A stretch of 64,000 nt of DNA from Crenothrix sp043729335 (GTDB lineage Bacteria > Pseudomonadota > Gammaproteobacteria > Methylococcales > Methylomonadaceae), in the NCBI RefSeq assembly GCF_043729335.1, contig NZ_JAYTLQ010000034.1, positions 1 to 64,000 of the forward strand, written 5' to 3'. The translations under genes were made by a program, and so were the position numbers. Position 1 is the first letter of the stretch. Each line of letters opens with the position of its first letter. Of this stretch, positions 26,401 to 35,891 are shown piece after piece. The notes below the pieces were generated by a model, which was given only the letters and a program-made list of their open reading frames with translations, was not told where the DNA came from and did not search any database.

Positions 26401-26429
26401 GGCCGTCTCTTTTAAACCACCACCGTGTA

Positions 26430-26966
26430 ATGAAAAAACCGAGATTAGCATGGGCAATCACCGGCTCAGGCCATTATATAGAAGAATGCCTGGCTTTTCT
26501 TTTAACCCTTGATGATGTTGACTTATACATTAGCCAAGCCGGCGAAGAAGTGCTCAAAATGTACGGTGTCGACCTCTCCGAGATCCGCGCCAAAATGCCG
26601 GTTTTCCGTGACAAAACCGCCTCATCACCACCGGTTGGGCATTTTTATAAAGGCTATTACCACACGTTTGTGATGGCACCAGCCACTTCCAACACCATTG
26701 CTAAATGCGTGTTAGGCATTGCGGATAACCTGGTTACTAACCTGTATTCACAGGCCGGCAAATGCAAAGTCCCCAGTATTGTCTACCCGTGTGACATAGC
26801 CCCCGAAATGGAAACCACTGCACCTGGCGGCAAAGTAATGGTCTACCCGCGTAAAATTGACCTGGAAGGTACCGACAAAATCCGCAGCTTTGAATACACC
26901 ACAGTGGTCGAAAGCGTAGAGCAATTAATCAGCGCGGTGAACACACGCTTGCAATCCCTGCCATGA
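26430..26966 (+). CDS. Dihydromethanopterin reductase-like flavoprotein (DmrB/AfpA type)
   Basis: A 178-residue FMN flavoprotein of the Pfam Flavoprotein fold: AWAITGSGHYIEE at the N-terminus (phosphate loop), MAPATSNTIAKCVLGIADNL (about 89-108) and the Cys-containing IVYPCDIAPEMETTAPGG. The family includes archaeal DmrB and archaeoflavoprotein AfpA and, in methylotrophs, proteins needed to reduce dihydromethanopterin to H4MPT. Its stop overlaps the next start (ATGA). Exact electron donor and whether it is the acceptor-type dihydromethanopterin reductase are inference from family and context. No ribosome binding site of note. Confidence 0.8.
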   Translation: MKKPRLAWAITGSGHYIEECLAFLLTLDDVDLYISQAGEEVLKMYGVDLSEIRAKMPVFRDKTASSPPVGHFYKGYYHTFVMAPATSNTIAKCVLGIADNLVTNLYSQAGKCKVPSIVYPCDIAPEMETTAPGGKVMVYPRKIDLEGTDKIRSFEYTTVVESVEQLISAVNTRLQSLP

Positions 26967-28351
26967 GCGAACACGTCCTGTTTTTAACCGGCAAGCTGGC
27001 CGAAAAACAACTGCGTAGCATACTGGAAAAAATTCAGCCGGAATTCACTTATACCGTGCATCAACTCGGCGTAAAAGTGGCTGCGTTAATGACTACCGAT
27101 ATGATTGCCCGGCGCTTGATCGATACTTTCGGTGCAACTCGCATCATATTACCGGGACGCTGCCGTGGCGATATCAATGCCTTGTCACAACACTTGAATT
27201 TACCTGTAGAACGCGGCCCCGAAGAGCTGAAAGATTTGCCGATGTATTTTGGCAAAGCCGCGCATAAGTACGATTTAAGCCAATACAACGTTAAAATCTT
27301 CGCAGAAATCGTTGATGCACCGCATATTAGCATCGAAGCAATACTTGAGAAGGCTAATTATTACCGGCGCAATGGCGCGGATGTTATCGATATTGGCTGC
27401 CTACCCAGCACCGATTTTCCCCATCTGGAAGAAACTATCCAAGCTTTGAAGCAGGAAAGTTTTACGGTCAGCATTGATTCTCTGGATGACAATGATTTAC
27501 TCAAAGGCGGCAAAGCCGGTGCGGACTATATGCTCAGTCTGCACGAAGATAGCCTGTGGATTGCTGATGAAGTTGCCGCTACACCGATATTAATTCCGCA
27601 AAAACACGAAGATTTGGCCTCGTTAAACCGGGCGATTGCTATTATGCAGGCCAAAAACCGCGATTTTATTGTTGATCCAATTCTTGATCCCATTCATTTT
27701 GGCTTTACCCAATCCATCGTCCGTTATCATCAGGTTAGGCAGCAACATCCTGACATTAACATGATGCTGGGCGTGGGCAATATTACCGAACTCACCCATG
27801 CCGATACTGTGGGTATGAACACGCTGCTACTGGGCATCTGTTCGGAACTGAATATCAACAATATTTTAACCACCGAGGTCAGCAAGCACGCCTGTCGCGC
27901 CGTTAAAGAAGCCGATGTGGCACGGCGCATTATGCACGCTGCCAAAGAGCAAAACACTTTACCCAAACATATCGATGCCAGCTTAATGGCCTTGCACGAG
28001 CCTGCGCCCTTTCCTTATGCGTTTAACGAAATCAAGGAACTGGCCACGCAAATTACCGATCCTAGCTTTCGCATCCAAATCAGCCAGGAAGGCGTACACA
28101 TTTTTAACCGCGATGGCTTGCACAGTGCCACCGATCCTTTTGATCTGTATCCACATTTAAACGTTAAAGACGACGGTGGCCATGCTTTTTATTTAGGCGT
28201 AGAACTGGCACGCGCCGAAATCGCCTGGCAACTGGGTAAGCGTTTTAACCAGGATCAGCCTTTAAACTGGGGTTGTGCAACCGATAGTACTGAACAAACT
28301 GTTGACCTACACGCCTTTAAACCGGCGGGAAGCACCTTAAAAAAGCCATGA
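26963..28351 (+). CDS. Dihydropteroate synthase-like protein (DUF6513), H4MPT pathway
   Basis: A 462-residue protein. The N-terminal part (about 1-110) is specific to the family (LFLTGKLAEKQLR); the central part (about 118-330) is a pterin-binding TIM barrel resembling FolP: EAILEKANYYRRNGADVIDIGC, FTVSIDSLD, FIVDPILDPIHFGF, MMLGVGNITELT. In methanogens the corresponding enzyme joins the pterin to ribofuranosylaminobenzene phosphate; in methylotrophs this gene is one of the conserved H4MPT-biosynthesis genes. Four-base overlaps on both sides show an operon. Its C-terminal 100 residues have the family end GGHAFYLGVELARAEIAWQLGK. Role by family and context. Confidence 0.85.
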   Translation: MSEHVLFLTGKLAEKQLRSILEKIQPEFTYTVHQLGVKVAALMTTDMIARRLIDTFGATRIILPGRCRGDINALSQHLNLPVERGPEELKDLPMYFGKAAHKYDLSQYNVKIFAEIVDAPHISIEAILEKANYYRRNGADVIDIGCLPSTDFPHLEETIQALKQESFTVSIDSLDDNDLLKGGKAGADYMLSLHEDSLWIADEVAATPILIPQKHEDLASLNRAIAIMQAKNRDFIVDPILDPIHFGFTQSIVRYHQVRQQHPDINMMLGVGNITELTHADTVGMNTLLLGICSELNINNILTTEVSKHACRAVKEADVARRIMHAAKEQNTLPKHIDASLMALHEPAPFPYAFNEIKELATQITDPSFRIQISQEGVHIFNRDGLHSATDPFDLYPHLNVKDDGGHAFYLGVELARAEIAWQLGKRFNQDQPLNWGCATDSTEQTVDLHAFKPAGSTLKKP

Positions 28352-28911
28352 TACAAGAAACCATAGTTAGCACACAAAACAAAAACGGTATCGTACATAT
28401 TGCCCCAATGGGTATACATATCAGTGCCGATGAATTCATTATTCTACCGTTTAAGCCCTCCACCACACTGGATAATCTGTTAGAAACTAACGTCGCTGTG
28501 CTTAATTACTGCACAGATGTACGGGTATTTGCCGGTTGCTTAACCGGTCGGCGCGATTGGCCCGTTAAAGATGCCGAACGCATCGACGGTAAAGTCTTAT
28601 CCTGTGCTTTGGCACATACTGAAGTTAAAGTGCTGCGTATAGAAGACGACGAGCTGCGCCCCAAACTCTATTGTCAGGCGGTACATACGGTGAATCATGC
28701 ACCGTTTACCGGTTTTAACCGCGCCCAGTATGCAGTGTTGGAAGCCGCTATTTTGGTCAGCAGATTACACATGCTGCCTATTGAAAAGCTTGATGCTGAG
28801 CTGACTTATTTACAAATCGGTATTGATAAAACTGCGGGCGCTCACGAATTTGAAGCTTGGGGCTGGTTGATGACCGTGGTAGATAATTACAAAGCGACGC
28901 TAAATTTATGA
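28348..28911 (+). CDS. DUF447 family protein, C1-carrier pathway
   Basis: A 187-residue protein of the DUF447 family, which has a flavin-reductase-like split barrel: NGIVHIAPMGIHI (about 13-25), NVAVLNYCTDVRVFAG (about 48-63), and a C-terminal helical part (AQYAVLEAAILVSRLHML). The gene occurs with H4MPT and methanofuran genes in methylotrophs and methanogens; mutants in methylotrophs have been linked to H4MPT-dependent C1 transfer, but the reaction is not established to my knowledge. ATGA overlap with both neighbours. FMN binding is inferred from the fold. Confidence 0.8.
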   Translation: MIQETIVSTQNKNGIVHIAPMGIHISADEFIILPFKPSTTLDNLLETNVAVLNYCTDVRVFAGCLTGRRDWPVKDAERIDGKVLSCALAHTEVKVLRIEDDELRPKLYCQAVHTVNHAPFTGFNRAQYAVLEAAILVSRLHMLPIEKLDAELTYLQIGIDKTAGAHEFEAWGWLMTVVDNYKATLNL

Positions 28912-29582
28912 CAAAAATGCTCGCCAGCGTTAACAGCGTAGAGGAAGCCTTGCTGGTTTTACGAGAAAACGTTGATATTATTGACCTTAAACAACCCGCA
29001 TTAGGCGCACTAGGTGCTTTGGAACTTGATGTGGTTCGAGCAATTGTCACTGCAATTGCTAAACGTCGGCCGGTGAGCGCCACTATTGGTGATTTGCCCA
29101 TGCAAGCCGAGCTGATTTTCAACGCTGTACAGGCTATGGCAGAAACCGGCGTAGATTATATTAAAATCGGCTTCTTCCCTGATGCCAATTGGCAAGCCAC
29201 CATTGATAAATTATCATTATTAACGAAAAAAAACCACACGCTAATCGCCGTGTTGTTTGCCGATGGACAGCCTGATCTAAACGTCATCTACGCGCTAAAA
29301 CACGCAGGATTCAGCGGTGTTATGCTGGACACCATCGACAAAAAGCGGGGTTCATTAAACCAGGTTATGGCCAGTGAGACTATTCATGACTTTGTTAGTT
29401 TGGCAAAAAATCAGCAGTTATTGTGCGGATTGGCAGGCTCGTTAACATTACAGAGTATTCCCGATTTATTAAATCATCAACCGGATTATTTAGGTTTTAG
29501 AGGTGCATTATGCGAACAGCATAATAGAAGTGGACAGCTCAGCCAACACGCTATTAAACACATAAAATTAGCCATAACCTGA
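28908..29582 (+). CDS. mfnB: (5-formylfuran-3-yl)methyl phosphate synthase
   Basis: MfnB joins two glyceraldehyde-3-phosphate molecules into the furan precursor of methanofuran. The 224-residue TIM barrel has LASVNSVEEALL, the Schiff-base lysine region DIIDLKQPALGALG (K28), VSATIGDLP, DYIKIGFFP (K86) and GVMLDTIDKKRG (about 137-148), all family signatures (former DUF556). Methanofuran or its analogue carries formyl groups in the H4MPT pathway. The stop codon shares one base with the start of the downstream sensor kinase (TGATG). Confidence 0.9.
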   Translation: MTKMLASVNSVEEALLVLRENVDIIDLKQPALGALGALELDVVRAIVTAIAKRRPVSATIGDLPMQAELIFNAVQAMAETGVDYIKIGFFPDANWQATIDKLSLLTKKNHTLIAVLFADGQPDLNVIYALKHAGFSGVMLDTIDKKRGSLNQVMASETIHDFVSLAKNQQLLCGLAGSLTLQSIPDLLNHQPDYLGFRGALCEQHNRSGQLSQHAIKHIKLAIT

Positions 29583-32170
29583 TGTTAATGAGGACTCGCT
29601 TCTTAATAATGCGTGCAGCAAAATACCTGTTGTTAATCGGGTTGCTGGCTGGCGTTTATTTTGTTTTCGGTTTGCTAGGATTATTGCTTAAAGTTGCGCC
29701 CAGTGTAACAGGCGCCATCTGGCCACCCGCCGGCATAGCCTTGGCCGCAATATTGCTGGCGGGTAATAAAGTCTGGCCCAGTATTTTTATAGGCCAGCTT
29801 GGGATTATTATCTGGCAACTTGGTTTTAATGACGCTGCCATTAACACTGCCTGGGTAACAGGATTAGGCGCTTGCGCCTGTTCGCTTACCGGCGCTTTTG
29901 CTATTCGCCGTTTTATTGGTTTTCCCACGTCCTTAACAACCGATAAAAATATTTTAATCTTTATGTTGCTGGGTGGCTTATTAAGCTGCGCTATACCGGC
30001 ATCAACTAACACTTTGTACCTAAACATTACCAACCAGATCCGCTTGCCTGACATTCCGCTTACCTGGCTCAGCCTGTGGATAAAAGATACGCTAGGGGTG
30101 TTGATATTTACGCCACTGGCACTGATTATATTTGCCGAACCTAGGAAAATCTGGTTGAAACGTCGCTATTCTGTCGGCTTACCCGTGCTTATTACCTTTG
30201 CGTTAGTGGCAGTGTTCTTTTTTTACACTAAAAAAATTGAGCATCAACAACATCAACAACAGCTCAAAGATCAATCAATGAGCCTATTTAAAGCTTTTAA
30301 AAGTCGCATCGAAGGTCATCTACAGGCAATTAATGCCAGTCGATTATTTATTGAAAGCACTAAAATCGTCAATGACACCAGTTTTTCATTGTTTACTAAA
30401 GGCACGTTATCACCGTTTAAAGAGATTGAGGCGATACGCTGGTTAAGCTACCCAGCATCTGGCATCGGTATTATTAAATTCACTTCAATCCTCAATAAAA
30501 TGCCCTCCGAAAACGCTGATCCTTCTATTACCGGCACTGAAAATTTTTTGAATTTAATCAACGGTAATATATCGTTACAGGACGACGTGGTACGTATTGC
30601 CATTAAAAATGACAAAATTATTTTCATTAACCCGGTTTTTTCATTAAAAAGTCCCGACAAAAACTTACTCGGCGTTCTTGCTACCACTGTTTCTATTCAA
30701 GAACTTATCGAACAAGTATTTAAGAATACGGATGCTAATGAATTTTTTTTTACCATTAGCATTTTTAATCCCACATTAACCAATCAAATCACTGTTTATT
30801 CCAATGTAGAAGGCCATCAAGTGGATGTTTATCAGAAATATCATTTAATGATTGATAATAACCAACACTGGCAAATCAGTTTTTATCATGATTGGATTGC
30901 CGAAAAAAACCGTATTCACTGGACAATATGGGGCATTTTATTGAGTGGTTTATTATTTACCAGCCTACTCGCCATAGGGCTGTTGATGTTAACAGGACGA
31001 CATTTCCGCTCTGAATTTATCATTGAGGAGCGTACCACGGCTTTGTTGCAGGCTAAAAACACCGCTGAAAAAGCCAACCAGGCTAAAAGTCAATTTTTGG
31101 CTAAAATAAGCCACGAGCTGCGCACACCGTTGAATGGCATATTAGGCTTCTCGCAGTTATTACAAAATAAATCGTCGCTTGCTGTGGAAGATAAAAAGCA
31201 AATCAATATTATTAAGCAATGCGGCGACAGTTTGTTGGCACTGATTACCGATATACTGGACATTGCCTCCATTGAATCTAAACAAATTAAAAAAGAAATC
31301 AGTGATTTTAACTTTGAAACCCTATTGGCCAATATTATCGCCATGTTCAGGCTACAGCTGGATGAAAAAAAACTCAAATTAACAATTTGTAACGCCATTA
31401 TTCCGCATTCTTTTCAGGGCGACAAAAAACACATACAGCAAGTTATTGTTAACCTATTGAGTAATGCCATTAAATACACTGATCAAGGCAAAATTATCAT
31501 TAGCTTCAATTATCAAAATGGCAATTTAAGCTTTTCAATTGAAGACACGGGTTGCGGTATTGCGCAAAAAGATCTCCAGCAAATTTTTTCGCCCTTTGTG
31601 CAAATTAATGCGCCTTCTTTAATAAGGGAAGGCGTAGGTCTAGGGCTTGCAATTACCCGCGAGCTGGTCACGTTAATGAGCGGAAAATTACTGGTCACCA
31701 GTAAACCCGGTATAGGTAGCATCTTTTCTGTGACCTTGCCGCTGCCGATTAGCGAAAAAGTGGCTCCATCGCCGTCCCAACCCATAACTCGCAATAAATC
31801 GGAAAACACCACGCTAAAACGCATACTGATTGCCGATGATAATGAAATTAATCTATTACTCTTGAGCAACATGCTGGAATTACAAGGCTGTACAGTTGAT
31901 TCGGCCAATAATGGCCGGGAGGCTCTGCAATTAATTAAAAACCACAGCTATCAAATGGCGCTTATCGATCTCAACATGCCGGTGATGACCGGTATCCAGT
32001 TGATTAAAATACTCAGAAGCCGGCATAATCGGCTCAAAATAGCCGCTATCAGTGCCTATGCCGATCAAGATAAAATCAATGAGGCTCTGGATGCAGGCTT
32101 TGATTATTATCTTACTAAACCTATTGATAGCCATCAGCTCAATAACTTAATACATTCCCTACACACTTAA
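29582..32170 (+). CDS. MASE1-CHASE hybrid sensor histidine kinase
   Basis: An 862-residue hybrid kinase. Residues 10-215 form a MASE1-type membrane sensor (APSVTGAIWPPAGIALAAIL and several further helices). Residues about 225-440 are a periplasmic CHASE-like region (EIEAIRWLSYP), ended by a helix at 447-471. Then HisKA with H511 (ISHELRTPLNG), HATPase with N-box (NLLSNAIKYT), G1 DTGCGI and G2 GVGLGLAI, and a C-terminal receiver with D751-D753 and phospho-acceptor D796 (LIDLNMP). No HPt or output domain, so phosphate must pass to a separate protein not seen here. Start overlaps the mfnB stop; ATG at 29588 or 29609 are alternatives. The ligand is unknown; the operon position suggests, without proof, a link to C1 metabolism. 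Confidence 0.88.
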   Translation: MLMRTRFLIMRAAKYLLLIGLLAGVYFVFGLLGLLLKVAPSVTGAIWPPAGIALAAILLAGNKVWPSIFIGQLGIIIWQLGFNDAAINTAWVTGLGACACSLTGAFAIRRFIGFPTSLTTDKNILIFMLLGGLLSCAIPASTNTLYLNITNQIRLPDIPLTWLSLWIKDTLGVLIFTPLALIIFAEPRKIWLKRRYSVGLPVLITFALVAVFFFYTKKIEHQQHQQQLKDQSMSLFKAFKSRIEGHLQAINASRLFIESTKIVNDTSFSLFTKGTLSPFKEIEAIRWLSYPASGIGIIKFTSILNKMPSENADPSITGTENFLNLINGNISLQDDVVRIAIKNDKIIFINPVFSLKSPDKNLLGVLATTVSIQELIEQVFKNTDANEFFFTISIFNPTLTNQITVYSNVEGHQVDVYQKYHLMIDNNQHWQISFYHDWIAEKNRIHWTIWGILLSGLLFTSLLAIGLLMLTGRHFRSEFIIEERTTALLQAKNTAEKANQAKSQFLAKISHELRTPLNGILGFSQLLQNKSSLAVEDKKQINIIKQCGDSLLALITDILDIASIESKQIKKEISDFNFETLLANIIAMFRLQLDEKKLKLTICNAIIPHSFQGDKKHIQQVIVNLLSNAIKYTDQGKIIISFNYQNGNLSFSIEDTGCGIAQKDLQQIFSPFVQINAPSLIREGVGLGLAITRELVTLMSGKLLVTSKPGIGSIFSVTLPLPISEKVAPSPSQPITRNKSENTTLKRILIADDNEINLLLLSNMLELQGCTVDSANNGREALQLIKNHSYQMALIDLNMPVMTGIQLIKILRSRHNRLKIAAISAYADQDKINEALDAGFDYYLTKPIDSHQLNNLIHSLHT

Positions 32171-32272
32171 ACTATTACACAGCAATGCAATTGTATTTTG
32201 AGACTCAATATGTGCGTTAATTTTGTGTTATGCTACTGAGTTAGCTTTTTAAAAAAATTCACATATCACTTT

Positions 32273-32905
32273 ATGCGAACTCGCGTTAAAATTTGCGGCT
32301 TTACTCGTGTTGACGATGCAGTCTACGCCGCTTATGCTGGGGTTGATGCCATAGGCCTGGTGTTTTATCCACCTAGTCCACGTCATGTCAATATCGACAC
32401 AGCCATCAAAATCGTCAAAGCATTACCGGCTTTTGTTACTGTGGTAGCGCTTTTTGTCGACGAACAAGAAAACGTTATCAGGGAAGTTTTGCGTCATGTG
32501 CCTATCGATTGTTTGCAGTTTCACGGTAATGAATCGGCAGCGACTTGCAGAATCTATAACAAACGTTATATCAAAGCAGTAAGCATGCAGCAAGACACCG
32601 ACATTTCAGCACTGGCCGCACACTACCACGATGCCGCAGGATTATTGCTGGATACCTATCATCCAGGCGCGAAAGGCGGTACCGGACATCAATTTGATTG
32701 GTCATTGATTCCTAAGCTGCGTCCTTTGCCTATTATACTAGCCGGTGGCCTGGATGCCGATAACGCACGCCTAGCCGTACATACCGTCAGGCCTTATGCG
32801 TTAGATGTGAGCAGTGGCGTAGAATCTCAAAAAGGTATTAAAGACCAACTTAAAACCAGCGCATTTTTAAAAGAAGTTATTGAGGGTGATAAAATAATAG
32901 TATGA
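32273..32905 (+). CDS. trpF: Phosphoribosylanthranilate isomerase
   Basis: Amadori isomerase of tryptophan synthesis, 210-residue TIM barrel. KICGFTRVDDA with the catalytic Cys9, GVDAIGLVFYPPSPRHV, LQFHGNE, LLLDTYHPGAKGGTG (catalytic Asp) and LAGGLDADN are the family motifs. It opens the block trpF-trpB-trpA-accD-folC-dedD-cvpA-purF conserved in gammaproteobacteria with a separate TrpF. Overlaps trpB by four bases. A leader of about 100 bases after the kinase gene may hold its promoter. Confidence 0.97.
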   Translation: MRTRVKICGFTRVDDAVYAAYAGVDAIGLVFYPPSPRHVNIDTAIKIVKALPAFVTVVALFVDEQENVIREVLRHVPIDCLQFHGNESAATCRIYNKRYIKAVSMQQDTDISALAAHYHDAAGLLLDTYHPGAKGGTGHQFDWSLIPKLRPLPIILAGGLDADNARLAVHTVRPYALDVSSGVESQKGIKDQLKTSAFLKEVIEGDKIIV

Positions 32906-34104
32906 CAGAAAAATATAATATGCCCGATGACCGGGGGCACTTTGGCAACTACGGCGGAATATTTGTTGCAGAAACGTTAATACCCCCTATTGAGGAATTA
33001 AACGAGGCGTACCAACGTTATCTAAAAGATCCTGAGTTTATTGCCGAACTGAGTGCTGATTTAAAAAATTACGTGGGACGACCCTCGCCCTTATATCATG
33101 CTGAACGCTGGAGTCGCCACTTAGGTGGCGCACAAGTTTATTTAAAGCGCGAAGACTTGAATCATACCGGCGCCCATAAAGTCAATAATACCGTCGGCCA
33201 GGCTTTATTAGCCAAACGCATGGGTAAAACCCGCATTATTGCCGAAACCGGCGCAGGTCAACACGGTGTGGCTACGGCAACCGTGGCCGCAAGATTAGGC
33301 TTGGAATGCGTAGTTTATATGGGCTCTGTTGATGTTGCCCGTCAAGCCTTAAATGTTTATCGCATGAAATTGCTGGGGGCTACTGTAGTTTCGGTTGAAT
33401 CAGGTTCAAAAACCTTAAAAGATGCACTCAACGAAGCCCTGCGTGACTGGGTTACTAATGTCGACAATACCTTCTATATTATTGGCACAGTTGCAGGCCC
33501 GCACCCCTACCCTGCAATGGTCAGAGATTTTCAAACTGTCATTGGCCATGAAGCCAAGCAGCAATGTCTGGAAGCAACCGGCCGTTTACCCGATGCACTG
33601 GTGGCATGCGTGGGTGGTGGCTCCAATGCCATTGGCCTGTTCCATCCTTTTATTGATGATCCCTCAGTTGCCATGTACGGTGTAGAAGCGGCTGGCGATG
33701 GCATTGAAACAGGCCGCCATTCAGCGCCTTTATCTGCGGGAAAGCCGGGCGTATTACACGGCAATCGCACCTATTTAATGTCCGATGAAGACGGCGAAAT
33801 CATCGAAACGCATTCAATTTCAGCAGGCCTTGATTATCCAGGCGTAGGCCCAGAGCATTCCTGGCTAAAAGACTCGGGGCGTGCTCATTACGTAAGCGTT
33901 ACCGATACTGAGGCAATGGGCGGCTTTCATGCCCTCACTAAAATGGAAGGCATTATTCCTGCCCTGGAATCCAGCCACGCCCTCGCCTATACCATGAAAC
34001 TTGCTCCGACTATGAAAAAAGACGACATCATCATCATAAATCTATCAGGTCGTGGCGATAAAGACATGCATACCATCGCTCAGCGTGAAGGAATAGAATT
34101 ATGA
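32902..34104 (+). CDS. trpB: Tryptophan synthase beta chain
   Basis: Makes tryptophan from indole and serine with PLP. 400 residues; PLP-lysine K93 in HTGAHKVNN, phosphate loop GGGSNAIG, and catalytic E of ETGAGQHGV. Overlaps trpF and trpA by four bases each, favouring equimolar output for the alpha2-beta2 complex. Confidence 0.98.
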   Translation: MTEKYNMPDDRGHFGNYGGIFVAETLIPPIEELNEAYQRYLKDPEFIAELSADLKNYVGRPSPLYHAERWSRHLGGAQVYLKREDLNHTGAHKVNNTVGQALLAKRMGKTRIIAETGAGQHGVATATVAARLGLECVVYMGSVDVARQALNVYRMKLLGATVVSVESGSKTLKDALNEALRDWVTNVDNTFYIIGTVAGPHPYPAMVRDFQTVIGHEAKQQCLEATGRLPDALVACVGGGSNAIGLFHPFIDDPSVAMYGVEAAGDGIETGRHSAPLSAGKPGVLHGNRTYLMSDEDGEIIETHSISAGLDYPGVGPEHSWLKDSGRAHYVSVTDTEAMGGFHALTKMEGIIPALESSHALAYTMKLAPTMKKDDIIIINLSGRGDKDMHTIAQREGIEL

Positions 34105-34904
34105 GCCGATTAGCTGCCACCTTCGAAGTCTTAGCTAAAATAGGCCGTAAAGCATTGATTCCTTTTATTACCACCGGCGATCCTAATCCCGAATTTACCC
34201 TGCCGCTTATGCACGCCATGGTCGAAGCCGGTGTCGATATCATCGAATTAGGTATCCCTTTTTCTGATCCTATGGCTGATGGCCCGGTTATTCAACGTGC
34301 CAGCGAGCGCGCGCTTGCCCATAAAATGAGCCTGCGCCGTGTTTTGGCACTTGCTGCAGAATTCAGAAAAACCGATCAAAAAACGCCGATTGTACTAATG
34401 GGTTATGTGAATCCCATTGAAATTATGGGCTACGAAAGTTTCGCCAACGCAGCCAAACTGGCTGATATTGACGGCGTTCTTACGGTTGACTTACCCCCCG
34501 AAGAAGCGACTGAATACGGTGCTTTATTGAAAGCCCGTGGCATTGACCCGATTTTTCTGCTCGCGCCCAATAGCACAGATGAGCGTATCCAGAAAATGGA
34601 TGCGCTGGGCAGCGGCTATCTTTATTATGTCTCCCTAAAAGGTGTGACCGGTGCAGGGCATTTAAATATTGCCGATGTGGAAGCCAAACTCCAGCAAATA
34701 AGAGCCAATACCCGCTTACCGATTGCAATTGGTTTTGGTGTTAAAGATGCCGCTATGGCCAAAACCCTTGCCAGTGTGGGTGATGGCGTGGTGATTGGTA
34801 GTGCACTTATCAGCAAAATAGAAGCGAATCTGGGCAATCTAGACACTGCCAAACATGACATTATTGAATTATTAGCCGCCATGCGACTAGCAATGGATGC
34901 TTAA
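34101..34904 (+). CDS. trpA: Tryptophan synthase alpha chain
   Basis: Releases indole from indole-3-glycerol phosphate and channels it to TrpB. 267 residues; catalytic E49 (IIELGIPFSDP) and D60 (PMADGP) fall at the same positions as in the enterobacterial enzyme; phosphate-binding GFGVKDA and loop KGVTGAG are present. Followed 21 bases later by accD. Confidence 0.98.
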   Translation: MSRLAATFEVLAKIGRKALIPFITTGDPNPEFTLPLMHAMVEAGVDIIELGIPFSDPMADGPVIQRASERALAHKMSLRRVLALAAEFRKTDQKTPIVLMGYVNPIEIMGYESFANAAKLADIDGVLTVDLPPEEATEYGALLKARGIDPIFLLAPNSTDERIQKMDALGSGYLYYVSLKGVTGAGHLNIADVEAKLQQIRANTRLPIAIGFGVKDAAMAKTLASVGDGVVIGSALISKIEANLGNLDTAKHDIIELLAAMRLAMDA

Positions 34905-34925
34905 TCCAACGAGCGGAGACATAAA

Positions 34926-35891
34926 ATGAGTTGGTTTGAAAAATTAATCCCATCAACAATCAGAACCGAACGCTCGAATAAAAAAGGCGCGGTTCCCGAA
35001 GGCTTGTGGAACAAATGCCCTTGTTGTAGTGCTATTTTGTATAACGCTGAACTTGAAAAAAACTACAGTGTCTGCCCTAAGTGTGAACACCACATGCGTA
35101 TTCCAGCGAGAATACGCCTGGAAATGTTTCTGGATGAAGAGGGTCGTGAAGAAATTGCCAAACACGTAAAACCGGTTGACCCGTTAAAATTCAAAGACAG
35201 CAAAAAATACAAAGATCGCATTACTGCCGCTCAAAAACAAACCAAAGAAAATGACGCGCTGGTCGTGATGAAAGGCCAGTTACACGGGCAAGATATTGTG
35301 GCGGCGGCATTTGACTTTGATTTTATGGGCGGCTCTATGGGCTCGGTAGTCGGAGAAAAATTCATCCGTGGTGTCAATAAAAGCCTGGAATTAAATGCAC
35401 CCTTTATCGTGTTTACTGCCAGCGGCGGTGCGCGTATGCAGGAGTCCTTGTTTTCGTTGTTTCAAATGGCCAAAACCAGCGCCGCGCTAAGTCGCCTTTC
35501 TCAAGCCGGCCTGCCTTACATCTCCTTTATGACCGATCCAACAATGGGCGGTGTTTCGGCCAGCTTGGCCATGTTAGGCGATATTAATGTCGCAGAGCCT
35601 AATGCGTTAATTGGCTTTGCAGGCCCCAGAGTCATTGAACAAACTGTACGCGAAAAATTGCCGGAAGGCTTTCAACGTAGTGAGTTTTTGCAAGAGCATG
35701 GCGCTATCGACATGATTATCGACCGCCGCCAAATGCGTGATAAAATTGCCAGCTTAATGTCTTTGCTCATGTCAGGCCGCCCCGTTCAGTCTATTGTTGA
35801 AATAAAAGATGCCATTGAACCCGATGAACAAGGGATTGATCTCGAAAATAGTGATGCGGAAATTCAGGAACCTGTTATCGATTCCGATTGA
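34926..35891 (+). CDS. accD: Acetyl-CoA carboxylase carboxyltransferase subunit beta
   Basis: Beta part of the carboxyltransferase making malonyl-CoA. 321 residues; N-terminal four-Cys zinc ribbon C31-x2-C34 and C50-x2-C53 (the first loop reads CPCC), then the crotonase-like core with SGGARMQES and MTDPTMGGVSAS. The acidic tail (about 290-321) is longer than the core. GGAG precedes the ATG. Overlaps folC. Confidence 0.97.
   Translation: MSWFEKLIPSTIRTERSNKKGAVPEGLWNKCPCCSAILYNAELEKNYSVCPKCEHHMRIPARIRLEMFLDEEGREEIAKHVKPVDPLKFKDSKKYKDRITAAQKQTKENDALVVMKGQLHGQDIVAAAFDFDFMGGSMGSVVGEKFIRGVNKSLELNAPFIVFTASGGARMQESLFSLFQMAKTSAALSRLSQAGLPYISFMTDPTMGGVSASLAMLGDINVAEPNALIGFAGPRVIEQTVREKLPEGFQRSEFLQEHGAIDMIIDRRQMRDKIASLMSLLMSGRPVQSIVEIKDAIEPDEQGIDLENSDAEIQEPVIDSD

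Noticed and set aside
29582..32170. Kinase gene as a diguanylate cyclase because of its MASE1 domain
   Set aside because: MASE1 is shared by both classes, but the C-terminus clearly has HisKA, HATPase and receiver motifs and no GGDEF.
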